Shown piece by piece: positions 1 through 8,418 of a DNA stretch of 64,000 bases. Where the stretch lies: the NCBI GenBank assembly GCA_016214985.1, contig JACRMM010000015.1:62001-126000 (forward strand), in the 5' to 3' direction. Every line of letters starts with the position of its first letter. Within the stretch, counting starts at the first letter, position 1. The stretch comes from Deltaproteobacteria bacterium (GTDB taxonomy: Bacteria > Desulfobacterota > Deferrisomatia > Deferrisomatales > JACRMM01). The position numbers and the translations under genes are program-made. The notes below the pieces were generated by a model. The model was given only the letters and a program-made list of their open reading frames with translations, was not told the origin of the DNA and did no database searches.

Positions 1-2
1 CA

Positions 3-788
3 ACGATGGATCGCGAGCTGGCGGCCTTGTGCGAGCAGTACTTCGACGAGGCCCTGCTGAGGCAGGCTGCTTCGGTGGAGCCGTTCATGCGCACCGTACC
101 GGTCAACCGGTCTGTGGACATTTCACGCACCATCGCGACGTACGACGACTCCCGGGCGATCGTCCGGGGCCAGAGTTCGATCGCCTTGGCCAACTGTATC
201 TGCCGGGTGCAGCAGGGACTACTCGACAAGGGGTGCGAGAAACCGCTCGAGGTCTGTCTGCTCTTCGGGAAATGGGGGCAGCACTATATCGATTCGGGCA
301 TGGCGCGGCCCATCACGGTGGCCGAGGCGCTCGCTGTCTTGGACCGGGCCGAGGCGGCGGGGCTGGTGACGCAGCCCTCCAGCTCGCAGAACCCCGGGGG
401 GATGTGCAACTGCTGCGGGGAATGCTGCGCGGTCCTCCGCGGGCTGAACCGGCTGCCGCGTCCTGCGGAAGCCGTGACGTCCAGTTACTTCGGGGTCGTG
501 GACTCCGACGCGTGTTCCGGGTGCGGGACTTGTCTCGAGCGGTGCCAGATGGGCGCCATCGCCCTCAATGACGAACCGGTTGCGGAGATCAGCCTGGATC
601 GGTGCATCGGCTGCGGGCTCTGCGTAACCACCTGCCCCACCGAGGCCCTGCGCCTGGAGGTCAAGCCGGAGGACCGGCGCCCCGAGCCTGTGAAGACCGA
701 GGCGGAGGCCATGAGAATGATGGCTCAAAAGCGAGGCAAGTCCCTGACCCCGCTTGCCTTCTCCAAGACAGCGCGAAGCCCGCATTGA
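3..788 (+). CDS. 4Fe-4S ferredoxin domain protein (5' end outside window)
   Basis: This is the C-terminal 260 or so residues of an iron-sulphur protein. The first visible ATG is at position 6, but the frame is open to the window edge, and homologues as I know them carry about 100-130 more residues with a helix-turn-helix-like region, so the start lies upstream. A first cysteine group is CICRVQQG...C, followed by a cysteine-rich stretch CNCCGECC near residues 134-141. Two classical ferredoxin motifs follow: CSGCGTCLERCQ and CIGCGLCVTTCP, each able to hold a [4Fe-4S] cluster. A cytoplasmic redox or regulatory role is inferred; the partner is unknown. Confidence 0.85.
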   Translation, partial: TMDRELAALCEQYFDEALLRQAASVEPFMRTVPVNRSVDISRTIATYDDSRAIVRGQSSIALANCICRVQQGLLDKGCEKPLEVCLLFGKWGQHYIDSGMARPITVAEALAVLDRAEAAGLVTQPSSSQNPGGMCNCCGECCAVLRGLNRLPRPAEAVTSSYFGVVDSDACSGCGTCLERCQMGAIALNDEPVAEISLDRCIGCGLCVTTCPTEALRLEVKPEDRRPEPVKTEAEAMRMMAQKRGKSLTPLAFSKTARSPH

Positions 789-867
789 ACTTCTAACCCT
801 GGCTCGCAAGGGCGGGGGGAGGCGCGTCCGGAGTCCGGTCTTGTGCCCCGGGATCGGATATCTGAAC

Positions 868-1242
868 ATGGCGGAGACCGCCGGCAACGGTACCTACCAC
901 TTCCGCTTCGCGGACGGCGAGGAGAAGATCTTCGCCGTCCGCTTGGACCCTCGGACGCTCGCGGTGGTGGATCCGCCGCGAGCGTCTCCGCCCGAGTGGA
1001 TGCGCCTGGACTTCCACCAGGCCCGCAACTGCCCTCTCGATCCAGCGCTCCATCCCCGGTGCCCGATCGCGGTGCGGGTCGTAGACCTTGTCGGGGCGTT
1101 CCGGAATTCCGTGTCTTTTGAAGACGTGGAGGTCGAAGTCGAGGCGGACCGGCGGACCTACGCTCGCCCCACACCGCTCCAAAAGGGGCTGAGCTCGATC
1201 CTCGGCATCTACACCGTGTCGAAAGCGGGTGCCCGATCATGA
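868..1242 (+). CDS. Conserved hypothetical protein, first of a coupled set
   Basis: A 124-residue protein from ATG 868. The frame is open further upstream to 754, but that part overlaps the ferredoxin gene and is low in quality. Visible features are an N-terminal beta-rich stretch (TYHFRFADGEEKIFAV), a central CPLDPALHPRCP motif with two cysteines, and a C-terminal LQKGLSSILGIYTV segment. The cysteine and glycine motif pattern resembles an uncharacterised family I remember from Geobacter relatives, but no function is known to me. Its stop overlaps the next start (ATGA), so the two are probably translated together. Confidence 0.7.
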   Translation: MAETAGNGTYHFRFADGEEKIFAVRLDPRTLAVVDPPRASPPEWMRLDFHQARNCPLDPALHPRCPIAVRVVDLVGAFRNSVSFEDVEVEVEADRRTYARPTPLQKGLSSILGIYTVSKAGARS

Positions 1243-1574
1243 ACAAGCTCCGCCTCATGGTCGCCAACCACGTCCCCTTCGCCTCGGCCGCGGAGACGAC
1301 CTACCGGACGATTGCCACGTACCTCCTGACGCAGTACTTCCGGGAGCGCTGGGGTGCGGAGCCGGACTTCGAGCTTCGGGAACTCCCCGAGATCATCCGT
1401 GCCATTCGGGAGGTCGACGTGGGGCCGTGCGAGCGGCTGGCGGCGCGTGGGATCCAGGACGCGAGCTTGAACGCCTTCGCCATCCAAACGACCTTCGACA
1501 GAGACGTGACCTTCACGGTCCTGGACGAGCATCTGGAGCACTGGGAGGAGGTCATTCGGGAGCACTACCCTTGA
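1239..1574 (+). CDS. Hypothetical protein coupled to its upstream neighbour
   Basis: A 111-residue acidic protein starting at an ATG that overlaps the previous stop by four bases. It has no signal peptide or membrane segment and ends in a charged helix (TVLDEHLEHWEEVIREHYP). I do not recognise the family. Overlaps on both sides (ATGA upstream, TTGA downstream) indicate a three-gene translationally coupled unit with 868-1242 and 1571-1873, so the products probably act together. Confidence 0.65.
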   Translation: MNKLRLMVANHVPFASAAETTYRTIATYLLTQYFRERWGAEPDFELRELPEIIRAIREVDVGPCERLAARGIQDASLNAFAIQTTFDRDVTFTVLDEHLEHWEEVIREHYP

Positions 1575-1873
1575 ACGCAAATCCAGGTCCGGAGGCATGG
1601 GCCGTAGTCCCCTTGCGTCCGCGTCTGTCCAGCGACGATCCCGTGCGACTGATGGAAGAATCGGCTGGACACCTCCTGAGGCGCCAGAAGAGGGTCCTCG
1701 GCGAGCAGGCCATCCTCGCGGCGATGCGCCTCTTCGAGAACGTGGGATGCGCACCCCGCCCGCAAGTCAGTCCGCCGCGGCGACCGCGAACTGCTGCGGG
1801 AAGGGGATATCCCATGAGGGACCGCTGGTCTACGCCTCGCGCGGGGCTTGAATCCCGCGCGCTTCCCTTTTAG
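1571..1873 (+). CDS. Small hypothetical protein, TTG start
   Basis: A candidate 100-residue gene using TTG at 1571, which overlaps the preceding TGA (TTGA). Residues 1-55 look like a real protein, with an amphipathic helix containing LLRRQKRVLGEQAILAAMRL. The C-terminal 45 residues are arginine- and proline-rich and may be noise or a degraded end. The start rests on the coupling overlap and there is no strong ribosome binding site. No function can be assigned. Confidence 0.45.
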   Translation: MNANPGPEAWAVVPLRPRLSSDDPVRLMEESAGHLLRRQKRVLGEQAILAAMRLFENVGCAPRPQVSPPRRPRTAAGRGYPMRDRWSTPRAGLESRALPF

Positions 1874-1978
1874 GTTGGCAAGGGACGAGCTCCTGGCCTT
1901 CCGCGTCGGAGAACGGGACCGCGCGCCGAACCCCGGCTCGTTTCGGAGGCGGAGCGCCCTCGAGAGGATGAACCGTCG

Positions 1979-2779
1979 ATGTTCCACTGGCTCCGAGACA
2001 TGCGCCGCGAGGCGATCCGTTCGAAGACCTTCCCGAAGCCCTGGGAGGAGTTCCTGCGCCGCAATGTGGCGCTCTACTGCGTGCTGGAGCCCGAGGAGCA
2101 GGAGGAGCTCAAGAAGCTCGTGCTCGTCTTTGTCGAGGAGAAGAGCTGGGAGGGGTGCGGGGGGCTCGAGCTCGACGACGAGATCCGTGTGACCATCTCG
2201 GCCCAGGCGTGCTTGCTGCTCTTGGGGCTTCCCCATAACTACTACCGAAACGTCGAGTCGATCCTGGTCTATCCGTCCACCGTCGTTGCCCCACCGCGGG
2301 AGCCGGGTGTCTTCGAGCAGGTGCGGGGACCGCTGGAACCGGAGCAGCCCATCCTGGGCCAGGCGTTTGCGCAAGGCCCCGTGATCCTCGTGTGGGATGC
2401 CGTGCTGCGCGGCGGCCGGCATCCGAAATCGGGTCACAACGTGGTGTACCACGAGTTCGCCCACAAGCTCGACATGCTCGACGGGGCGGCCGACGGCACG
2501 CCGCCGCTCAAGGACCGGGAGGAGTATCGGGACTGGGTCGCGGTGTGCTCGCGGGAGTACCTGCGGCTTCGCGAGCTCGCCGACCGGGGCCAGAAGACCG
2601 TTGTCGACGCCTACGGTGCAACGAACGAGGCGGAGTTCTTCGCGGTAGCGACCGAGCAGTTCTTCGACGCCCCCGTGGCGCTCCACGAGCACGCCCCGGG
2701 GCTCTACCGCGTCCTTCGAGAGTATTACCGGCAGGACCCGGCGGCCCGCGTGGGGCGCCACCGCTGCTCCCTGGGCTAG
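1979..2779 (+). CDS. mtfA: MtfA-type zinc peptidase (M90 family)
   Basis: A 266-residue protein matching the Mlc-titration-factor A family in length and motifs. The zinc-binding HExxH is in VVYHEFAHKLDMLDG near residues 156-170, and a downstream TNEAEFFAVATEQFF segment supplies the third metal-ligand glutamate region. In E. coli, MtfA binds the repressor Mlc and has aminopeptidase activity; whether this host has an Mlc partner cannot be told here. The product should be cytoplasmic because no signal peptide is visible. A GAGAGG sequence lies about 15 bases before the chosen ATG. Confidence 0.9.
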   Translation: MFHWLRDMRREAIRSKTFPKPWEEFLRRNVALYCVLEPEEQEELKKLVLVFVEEKSWEGCGGLELDDEIRVTISAQACLLLLGLPHNYYRNVESILVYPSTVVAPPREPGVFEQVRGPLEPEQPILGQAFAQGPVILVWDAVLRGGRHPKSGHNVVYHEFAHKLDMLDGAADGTPPLKDREEYRDWVAVCSREYLRLRELADRGQKTVVDAYGATNEAEFFAVATEQFFDAPVALHEHAPGLYRVLREYYRQDPAARVGRHRCSLG

Positions 2780-2869
2780 GGGCCCGCAGCCGGGGCCGAT
2801 TCGTTCGCCTTCCGAACACCCGCCCGCAAGCTTCCCGCCGCGTCGGACAAGCCAGACGCGGCGTACGGC

Positions 2870-3601
2870 TCACCGCGTGAACTCGGGGTAGAGCCTGTGG
2901 CGGCATTCGGGACAGATACCGTGGGTGAATTCGGCCTGGGAGTGGTCCGCGATGTAGCCCTCGATGGGCTGCCACTGTCCCTGGCCGTCGCGGATCTTCT
3001 TGCAGCCAGCGCAGATCGGAAGAATACCGGTCAGCATCTTCACGGTGGACATCGCCTGCTGGAGCTCGGCGATCAAGCGTTCGCGCTCGGTCTCGGCTTC
3101 TTTCTGCGCCGAGATGTCACGAGCCACGTGGACCGAGCCGCTGAGGTTCCCCTCCTCGTCGAAGAACGGCGAGCACGTCACGAGCAGCGGCCGCCCGACC
3201 CTGGGGTCCTCGATCTCGACGGAGACCGTCTTTTGCACCTCCAGAGCCTTGACGTGCGGGCACTCGGGCCAGGGATCGTCCCGGCCGTGGAGGACCTCGT
3301 AACATCGCCGTCCAATGAGGTCTCGGGGGTGAAGTCCCAGGAATCGCGCGAGGGCCCGGTTGGCCCGCACGATGCGAAAGGTCCGGTCGTGAACCGAGAC
3401 GAAGTCGTCGATGGCATCGAAGGTTGCGGTCCACTCCCGCAGAGAGTGGCCGAGCCGCTCGTTCAGGGCGTCGTTCCCGGCGTCGTTCCCGGTCTTCCTG
3501 CGACAGGGCAAGGCCCCTCCCCCTTTGCTCGGGCCGCGGGCAGGGTACGAATCCGAACCGGTGTCCGCCGAACGGGTACCCGAGCCGACGAGCTTTGGCA
3601 T
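2870..3601 (-). CDS. PAS domain protein with C-terminal CAGCKKIRD zinc-ribbon-like tail
   Basis: A 243-residue cytoplasmic protein. After a low-complexity N-terminus there is one PAS domain (from about residue 50, FDAIDDFVSVHDRTFRIVRA) with its PAC segment (VHVARDISAQKEAE). A short coiled coil follows, then the conserved tail TGILPICAGCKKIRDGQGQW ... GICPECRHRLYP. That tail has a CxxC pair at each end, is widespread in deltaproteobacterial PAS/response regulator proteins, and may bind metal. There is no kinase or cyclase output domain. ATG 3601 was chosen because GGGAG lies five bases upstream; an in-frame GTG lies at 3616. Confidence 0.85.
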   Translation of the reverse strand: MPKLVGSGTRSADTGSDSYPARGPSKGGGALPCRRKTGNDAGNDALNERLGHSLREWTATFDAIDDFVSVHDRTFRIVRANRALARFLGLHPRDLIGRRCYEVLHGRDDPWPECPHVKALEVQKTVSVEIEDPRVGRPLLVTCSPFFDEEGNLSGSVHVARDISAQKEAETERERLIAELQQAMSTVKMLTGILPICAGCKKIRDGQGQWQPIEGYIADHSQAEFTHGICPECRHRLYPEFTR

Positions 3602-3807
3602 CTCACTCCCGGACACGCGGCTCTTGTCTGCGAGAAGAACGGCCCCGCCGTGACCTCTGCAATCGGGATGCCGCGGCGTCCGTCCTCCCCGAGGCGCGCA
3701 GACCGGTTCTGGTGCGCGCGAAAGGACGGGTGGCGGTATCCCTGCCGAGAGTCATACTGAGTCGTGCGGACGGGGTTCTTCGCCCGCAGGGCCGAAAGGA
3801 GGTCGCC

Positions 3808-4092
3808 ATGGTACGAGTGCTGATCGACCGGAAAGTGCTGGAGGACAGGATCTCGGACTACCAGCTCGCAGTGCGGGGGGTGCGGATCCGGGCGATGGAC
3901 TACCCCGGGTACGTCTCCGGCGAGACGCTGTGCGACGCCGACGACCCCCGCCGCTACGTGACCATCTCTACCTGGAGCAACCGGGCCGCCTGGCTGGCGT
4001 GGGCCGCCTCGGACACGCGCCGCGAGCTCATGGAGAAGCTCGCGCCCCTGCTCATGCAGACAGAGCGGGTCACCGTGCTCGAGCCGTCGTGA
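3808..4092 (+). CDS. Antibiotic-biosynthesis-monooxygenase (ABM) fold protein
   Basis: A 94-residue protein preceded by a near-consensus ribosome binding site (AAAGGAGG, five bases before ATG 3808). The pattern IRAMDYPGYVSGETL ... RYVTISTWSNRAAWLAW ... LMEKLAPLLMQTERVTVLEP is typical of the small dimeric ferredoxin-like ABM fold. Members include quinol monooxygenases and haem-degrading enzymes, but many have no known substrate, so only the fold is assigned. It is transcribed alone and faces the thiolase gene tail to tail. Confidence 0.8.
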   Translation: MVRVLIDRKVLEDRISDYQLAVRGVRIRAMDYPGYVSGETLCDADDPRRYVTISTWSNRAAWLAWAASDTRRELMEKLAPLLMQTERVTVLEPS

Positions 4093-4093
4093 G

Positions 4094-4119
4094 GGGGGCC
4101 CGGGCGCCGGCGGGCCTCC
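4094..4119. terminator. Hairpin between convergent genes
   Basis: A 9-bp G/C-rich stem with one G-T pair (4094-4102 with 4111-4119) and an 8-base loop sits just after the ABM gene and before the end of the convergent thiolase gene. There is no T-run, so a terminator role is likely but not certain. Confidence 0.45.
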
Positions 4120-4167
4120 ATTGGAGCGCTCCGACCCCCTCCCGGCGATCCCAGGACGAGCAGCCGA

Positions 4168-5649
4168 TCAGAGCAGCTCGGCCACGTTTCGGCCCGTCGC
4201 AGGGTCGGGGCGCACCCGGACCGAACGACCCACCTGGTTTCGGCCGGCCAGTTCGGTGAACACGTCGGGGTCAGGCGGCGTGCGGGCCACGAACCGTTCG
4301 CCGTGCGCGAGCCTTCCGTAGACGACCGCGTAGTCCGGCGCGCCGTCCCGGGCGTGGACGACCGTATAGGTTTCGATCGTCCCGCGGCCCCGGGCCTCTT
4401 CCACCCAGGGCACCGGCCCTTCCCCGGTGGGGGGCTCCGCATCGTCCTCCCGGTCGTGGGCGCTGAGGTCTGCGTCTCGGGGATCCGCCCCATAGACGCC
4501 TGCGGCGTGCTTGTGCAGGAACCAGCCCAGGGCGGTGACCATGCCGTTGGTCCGCTCGCCCCGGCCGATGGCTTCGCACAGCGTGGCGATGGCGTGAAGG
4601 CTGTAGTTGTTTCCGGGCCCCCCGAAGAAGCCGAGCCCCCCCGTCAGCGTCAGAGGGCGCGGGTCGGCGTCCGCGAGGCCGAGCATCTTCCTCCCGATGG
4701 CGACGGAGCACGGGAAACAGCTGTAGAGGTCGAAACACTCCAGGTCTTCGATCGCCAGGCGACAGCGTCGCAGCGCCTTGTGAGCCGCGGCCCGCAGCGC
4801 GGTGCTGCGGGTGAACGACGACCGCTCGATGAGAAAGCGCTGGCGCTCCACCGCGGCACCCCCTGCCAGAAAGTACACGGGGCCCCTCGCTCCGACGCGC
4901 CAGCGTGCCGCCTGCGGCTCGGAGGCGAGCAGAAGGGCAGCTCCCAGGTCGGCCGTGACCAGGGGATTCATGAACTTGGTGTAGGGGAAGGCGATCATCC
5001 GGTTCTGCGCCGAAGGGAAGACGATCTCGTCGGCGGTGAGCGGCGCACGGGTCCACGCGTTCGGGTGGGCGGCCGCGACGCGGCTGAACTCGGCCCAGAG
5101 GTTTCCCACGCGCCGGAGATAGGCCTCCCGATCGAGCCCCGACTCGGCCCAGAGCGCGGTCTCGAACAACGGAAAGCCGTGAATGGGCAGGCTCACCCCG
5201 TGTCTCGCTTCCACCCCCGTGGCCCCGACGCGGTCGTCCGCCTCGCGTTCGTCCGCGAGTCCCTGGAAGAGCGGGGTGTCGCCGCGGGCCGGCTCGCCGC
5301 CCCGCCGGTAGTAGACCTCCGCCCCGGCGATCAAGATGCTGTCCAGCTCTCCCCGCGCGATCATCCCGGCGGCCCGGTTGACCAGTGCTTGAGGGGAGTT
5401 GCCGCCGATCCTGGAAACCGACGTGTAGCGGGGCGAGGCCCCGAGCTCCTGCGCCAACTGCTCGGCTGCCGATGGATACGACCGGCTCATGGGCTTCACC
5501 ACCAGGACGCCGTCGACGTTCTTCAGCCCCTGGCGGGCCGCAACGCGAGACGCCTCGGCCATGAGGCCCAGGGGGTCCAGCAGTCGGTCCGTCTGCGCCT
5601 TGGCCTGGGTCACCTGCCCCCACCCCGCCACCACGACCCTTCGCTTCAT
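4168..5649 (-). CDS. Thiolase-superfamily protein (acetyl-CoA acetyltransferase-like)
   Basis: A 493-residue thiolase-fold protein. The N-terminal VVVAGWGQVTQ strand, the dimer-interface region with RIGGNSPQALVNRAAGMI, the CFDLYSCFPCSVAI motif and the glycine loop LTGGLGFFGGPGNNYSLHAI are typical of the thiolase/SCP-x-like branch. The C-terminal 90 residues (from about YTVVHARDGAPDYAVVYG) form an extra beta-rich domain found in long acetyltransferase-like members. Biosynthetic or degradative acyl-CoA cleavage is likely, but the substrate is unknown. ATG 5649 is preferred over an in-frame ATG 24 bases upstream because GAGG lies about 10 bases before it. Confidence 0.85.
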   Translation of the reverse strand: MKRRVVVAGWGQVTQAKAQTDRLLDPLGLMAEASRVAARQGLKNVDGVLVVKPMSRSYPSAAEQLAQELGASPRYTSVSRIGGNSPQALVNRAAGMIARGELDSILIAGAEVYYRRGGEPARGDTPLFQGLADEREADDRVGATGVEARHGVSLPIHGFPLFETALWAESGLDREAYLRRVGNLWAEFSRVAAAHPNAWTRAPLTADEIVFPSAQNRMIAFPYTKFMNPLVTADLGAALLLASEPQAARWRVGARGPVYFLAGGAAVERQRFLIERSSFTRSTALRAAAHKALRRCRLAIEDLECFDLYSCFPCSVAIGRKMLGLADADPRPLTLTGGLGFFGGPGNNYSLHAIATLCEAIGRGERTNGMVTALGWFLHKHAAGVYGADPRDADLSAHDREDDAEPPTGEGPVPWVEEARGRGTIETYTVVHARDGAPDYAVVYGRLAHGERFVARTPPDPDVFTELAGRNQVGRSVRVRPDPATGRNVAELL

Positions 5650-5725
5650 GTTCTGTTGCCTCGGCTTTCCCATCCCGTGTGGCCGGGGATGATCGTTCGG
5701 TCCTGCTCGACGTCAGAGGAGAGGC

Positions 5726-7018
5726 TCAGCGGGAGGGGCGTCGGGTGGGCTCTCCGACGTCCGCGGGAGGCAGAGCCGGCGACGGCCGGATCAGGGGCCG
5801 GTAGAGGGGGTCGCCGACGAGGACCATCTTCCACGACAGATATGGCAGGCTGAGCAGGTACGACTCCGCGAGGGTCAGGTGCCCGCCGGTGAGGAGCTCC
5901 AGGAAGAGGTGCGGCGGCGGAAACGCCTGCACGTAAGGCTCGCTCACGGGTCCGAGGGTGGCGGCGACGCCCTCCTCGAGCATCCGCTGGCACCACTCGG
6001 TGTTTCCCTTGCGCCGCAGGGTCGCGCACTCGCCGCTCGCGATGTGGTACCCCACGGAACCCTTCTGCCAGGCGAAGGCCCCCACGTAGCGGGTCAGGCT
6101 ATACCAGCCGCAGTAGAGGGCAGCCGGCAGGTGACCCCCCTCCGGAAAGAGCGCCTCGGTCTCCTCCAGGACCACGGGAATTCCTTCTGTTCTTAGGGTA
6201 GCGGCCGCCTCGTGGAGGGACTTGTCGTAGAACGCATAGCCCGACAGGGTCTTCCCGTCCCCCGGGTCCGCCCAGCGGGCGTCGAGGTAGGCGGCGCCGG
6301 TGAGGCCGGTCTGCTCGGCGGCGAGCGCGTCGTCGATGATCCGGCGGACCACGGCCTCGGAGGGGCCGTCGAGGCGGCTTACCAGGAGGACTTCGTCCCG
6401 ACGGAGGGGAAACTTCTGGTCTCGGACGCCCAGGAAGAGCGGGTTCCGGACCCACCCGTCGAGCTCGTACCCGGGACTGCGCACGAGGGCCAGCTCCGAG
6501 TCGACCGAGGCCTCTTGATCCCTCTTCCGGAGGCGTTCGATCCGTGATCGTGCTGCTGCGAGCCTCTCCCGGTCGTCCCCTGCCGCCCCCGGAGCCGAAT
6601 CCTGCTCGGAGAGGTCCCGTTCCTCCCGCTCCAAGAGGGCCAGGGTCGCCCTGTCTTCAGGGGTCGGGTCGGGGCCCAGGACCCGGAGCGGGACACCGTA
6701 GACGAGCGCCACGGCGCGAATTCCCTGCCCTGCCTTGCCCTGAAGCCGACGGCGGATCGGCTCGGCGATGCGCTCGTCATACTCCGGCCGGGAGCAGGTC
6801 TCGGCGTCAGTGACCCGAAGCGCGAGCAGGTTCTCGTTGGGGATGGCCCGAAGCTTCATGTAGTAGGAGGCCAGTTCGACGCTGCCTCGAGCGTTGCCGT
6901 TGGCGACGACCAGCACATCCCGGGGCTCCAACGCCTCGGCCGGGGCAGGGGAGCCCAGCAGACAGCAGGCGACGAAAAGGATCGCGATGCGCGGGAGCAG
7001 CGGGCGAGGGGGCAGCAT
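5726..7018 (-). CDS. TIGR03790 family secreted protein
   Basis: A 430-residue protein with an N-terminal signal peptide (hydrophobic ILFVACCLLGSPAPAEA, cleavage expected near residue 30). Family signatures are DVLVVANGNARGSVELASYY and MKLRAIPNENLLALRVT, followed by AVALVYGVPLRV. These are characteristic of the TIGR03790 proteins of Geobacter and Myxococcus relatives, whose function is unknown. The C-terminal half contains the conserved GAFAWQKGSVGYHIASGE and tandem LSLPYLSWKMVLVGDPLYRP segments. Export to the periplasm or cell surface is inferred from the signal. Confidence 0.85.
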   Translation of the reverse strand: MLPPRPLLPRIAILFVACCLLGSPAPAEALEPRDVLVVANGNARGSVELASYYMKLRAIPNENLLALRVTDAETCSRPEYDERIAEPIRRRLQGKAGQGIRAVALVYGVPLRVLGPDPTPEDRATLALLEREERDLSEQDSAPGAAGDDRERLAAARSRIERLRKRDQEASVDSELALVRSPGYELDGWVRNPLFLGVRDQKFPLRRDEVLLVSRLDGPSEAVVRRIIDDALAAEQTGLTGAAYLDARWADPGDGKTLSGYAFYDKSLHEAAATLRTEGIPVVLEETEALFPEGGHLPAALYCGWYSLTRYVGAFAWQKGSVGYHIASGECATLRRKGNTEWCQRMLEEGVAATLGPVSEPYVQAFPPPHLFLELLTGGHLTLAESYLLSLPYLSWKMVLVGDPLYRPLIRPSPALPPADVGEPTRRPSR

Positions 7019-7194
7019 GGGAACCTGAGCCTACCAGGAACTGCCGGTTCGTGCGAACGCGGCCGGCAGTGCGTCGGCTCGCCGAGGCCGGGTCCGAACG
7101 CGTTCCCGAACCGAGGCCTGCGCCTGAGGAGTATCGGCGCCAAAGGATGCGACGCTTTGAAGGAGAAGGGCGGGTACCCGCGCCTGGGCAGATC

Positions 7195-8298
7195 CTACGG
7201 GTTCCCGACGGCTCGGCGGGGGCCGGAGGCTTCGGGTTCGCGCACCTCCGCTCTCACCTTCGGGAGGCACTCCGGGTACTCGGCCTGGATGAAGCCGAGG
7301 AGCTTCTCTCGAACCTCGCATCGCAGGTCCCAGGCGGCGGAAGAGTCGGCGGCGCTCATCAGCGCACGCACCTCGATCGCCCGCTCTCGAGCGTCCGTGA
7401 CCTGAAGGCCCCACACCTTGCCGTCCCACCGCGCCGACGCCTTCAGGATCCGATGCAGTTCCTCCCGAACGGGCTCAACCGGCAGGGAGTAGTCCGCATA
7501 AAGGAACACGGTTCCGAGGAGGTCGGCGGACACGCGGGTCCAGTCTTGAAAGGATTTATCGATGAAGTAGGTGATGGGTACGATCAGGCGTCGCAAGTCC
7601 CAGATCTTGATGACGACGTAGGTGAGTGTGATCTCTTCGACGCGCCCCCACTCTTTCTCCACGATGACTACGTCGTCGATGCGAATCGGTTGAGTCAGTG
7701 CGATTTGTATCCCTGCGAAGAGAGTTCCTATGCTCTTCTGAGCGGCAAATCCAATGATGATGCCAACGATGCCGGCGGAAGCCAATATGCTGACGCCGAC
7801 CTGCCTTACTTTATCGAAAGTCATAAGCATGGATGACGCAGCAATGACTATAATCAGGAAGACCGCAATCCGTTCGATCACCTGTAATTGAGTGTAGATC
7901 GCTCTGGCTTTCAGGTTATCTTTTTGCGTTATATCGTATTTAGAAAGGACGACGTCCCTGAATACGTAGACGGAGCTTGCCGCAAACCACGCGAGGGCGC
8001 CGATGAGGACCAGGCCCAGGACCTGTTTCAACATGGAATCGGCTTCCGGCGGCAGCCGAACTCCCGGCATCGCCACCATGACCAGGAGGAGGGGGACGAT
8101 CAGTCGTGCGGGCCCCGCCCACCGCCCGAAGAGCAACGCCGCCGCATCAAAGGAACTTCGGCGCGCCCAACGGGAGAGATATCTCAGCAGGAAGCCGGCC
8201 ACGACGCGGCCGACGATCCCAACGAGCGCAAGGATGCCCGCCGCCTCGATGGGGGCCCACCAGCGGTTGATCTGGCTGAAGAGAAGGTCAAGTCTCAT
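7195..8298 (-). CDS. Small-conductance mechanosensitive channel (MscS family)
   Basis: A 367-residue inner-membrane protein. Three or four hydrophobic segments occupy residues 15-170. The pore helix region VRQVGVSILASAGIVGIIIG and the beta-domain stretch PIRIDDVVIVEKEWGRVEEI are classic MscS features, followed by the cytoplasmic alpha/beta vestibule. It would open under membrane tension to release solutes on hypo-osmotic shock. The 6 kb divergent-free minus-strand run includes a second, larger MscS-type gene immediately upstream, so the host carries at least two. Local A+T content in the centre of the gene is higher than in its neighbours. Confidence 0.92.
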   Translation of the reverse strand: MRLDLLFSQINRWWAPIEAAGILALVGIVGRVVAGFLLRYLSRWARRSSFDAAALLFGRWAGPARLIVPLLLVMVAMPGVRLPPEADSMLKQVLGLVLIGALAWFAASSVYVFRDVVLSKYDITQKDNLKARAIYTQLQVIERIAVFLIIVIAASSMLMTFDKVRQVGVSILASAGIVGIIIGFAAQKSIGTLFAGIQIALTQPIRIDDVVIVEKEWGRVEEITLTYVVIKIWDLRRLIVPITYFIDKSFQDWTRVSADLLGTVFLYADYSLPVEPVREELHRILKASARWDGKVWGLQVTDARERAIEVRALMSAADSSAAWDLRCEVREKLLGFIQAEYPECLPKVRAEVREPEASGPRRAVGNP

Positions 8299-8418
8299 GA
8301 GACGCTCGCACGTTGGGGTCTCCGAACAACGACCGGTAAGTCCAGGTAGGGAGCCTGCGGGCCGCGCTGAGGCGACCCCTCAAACCGCAGGTCTTCTGAT
8401 TCAACGACTCGTCGGGAG

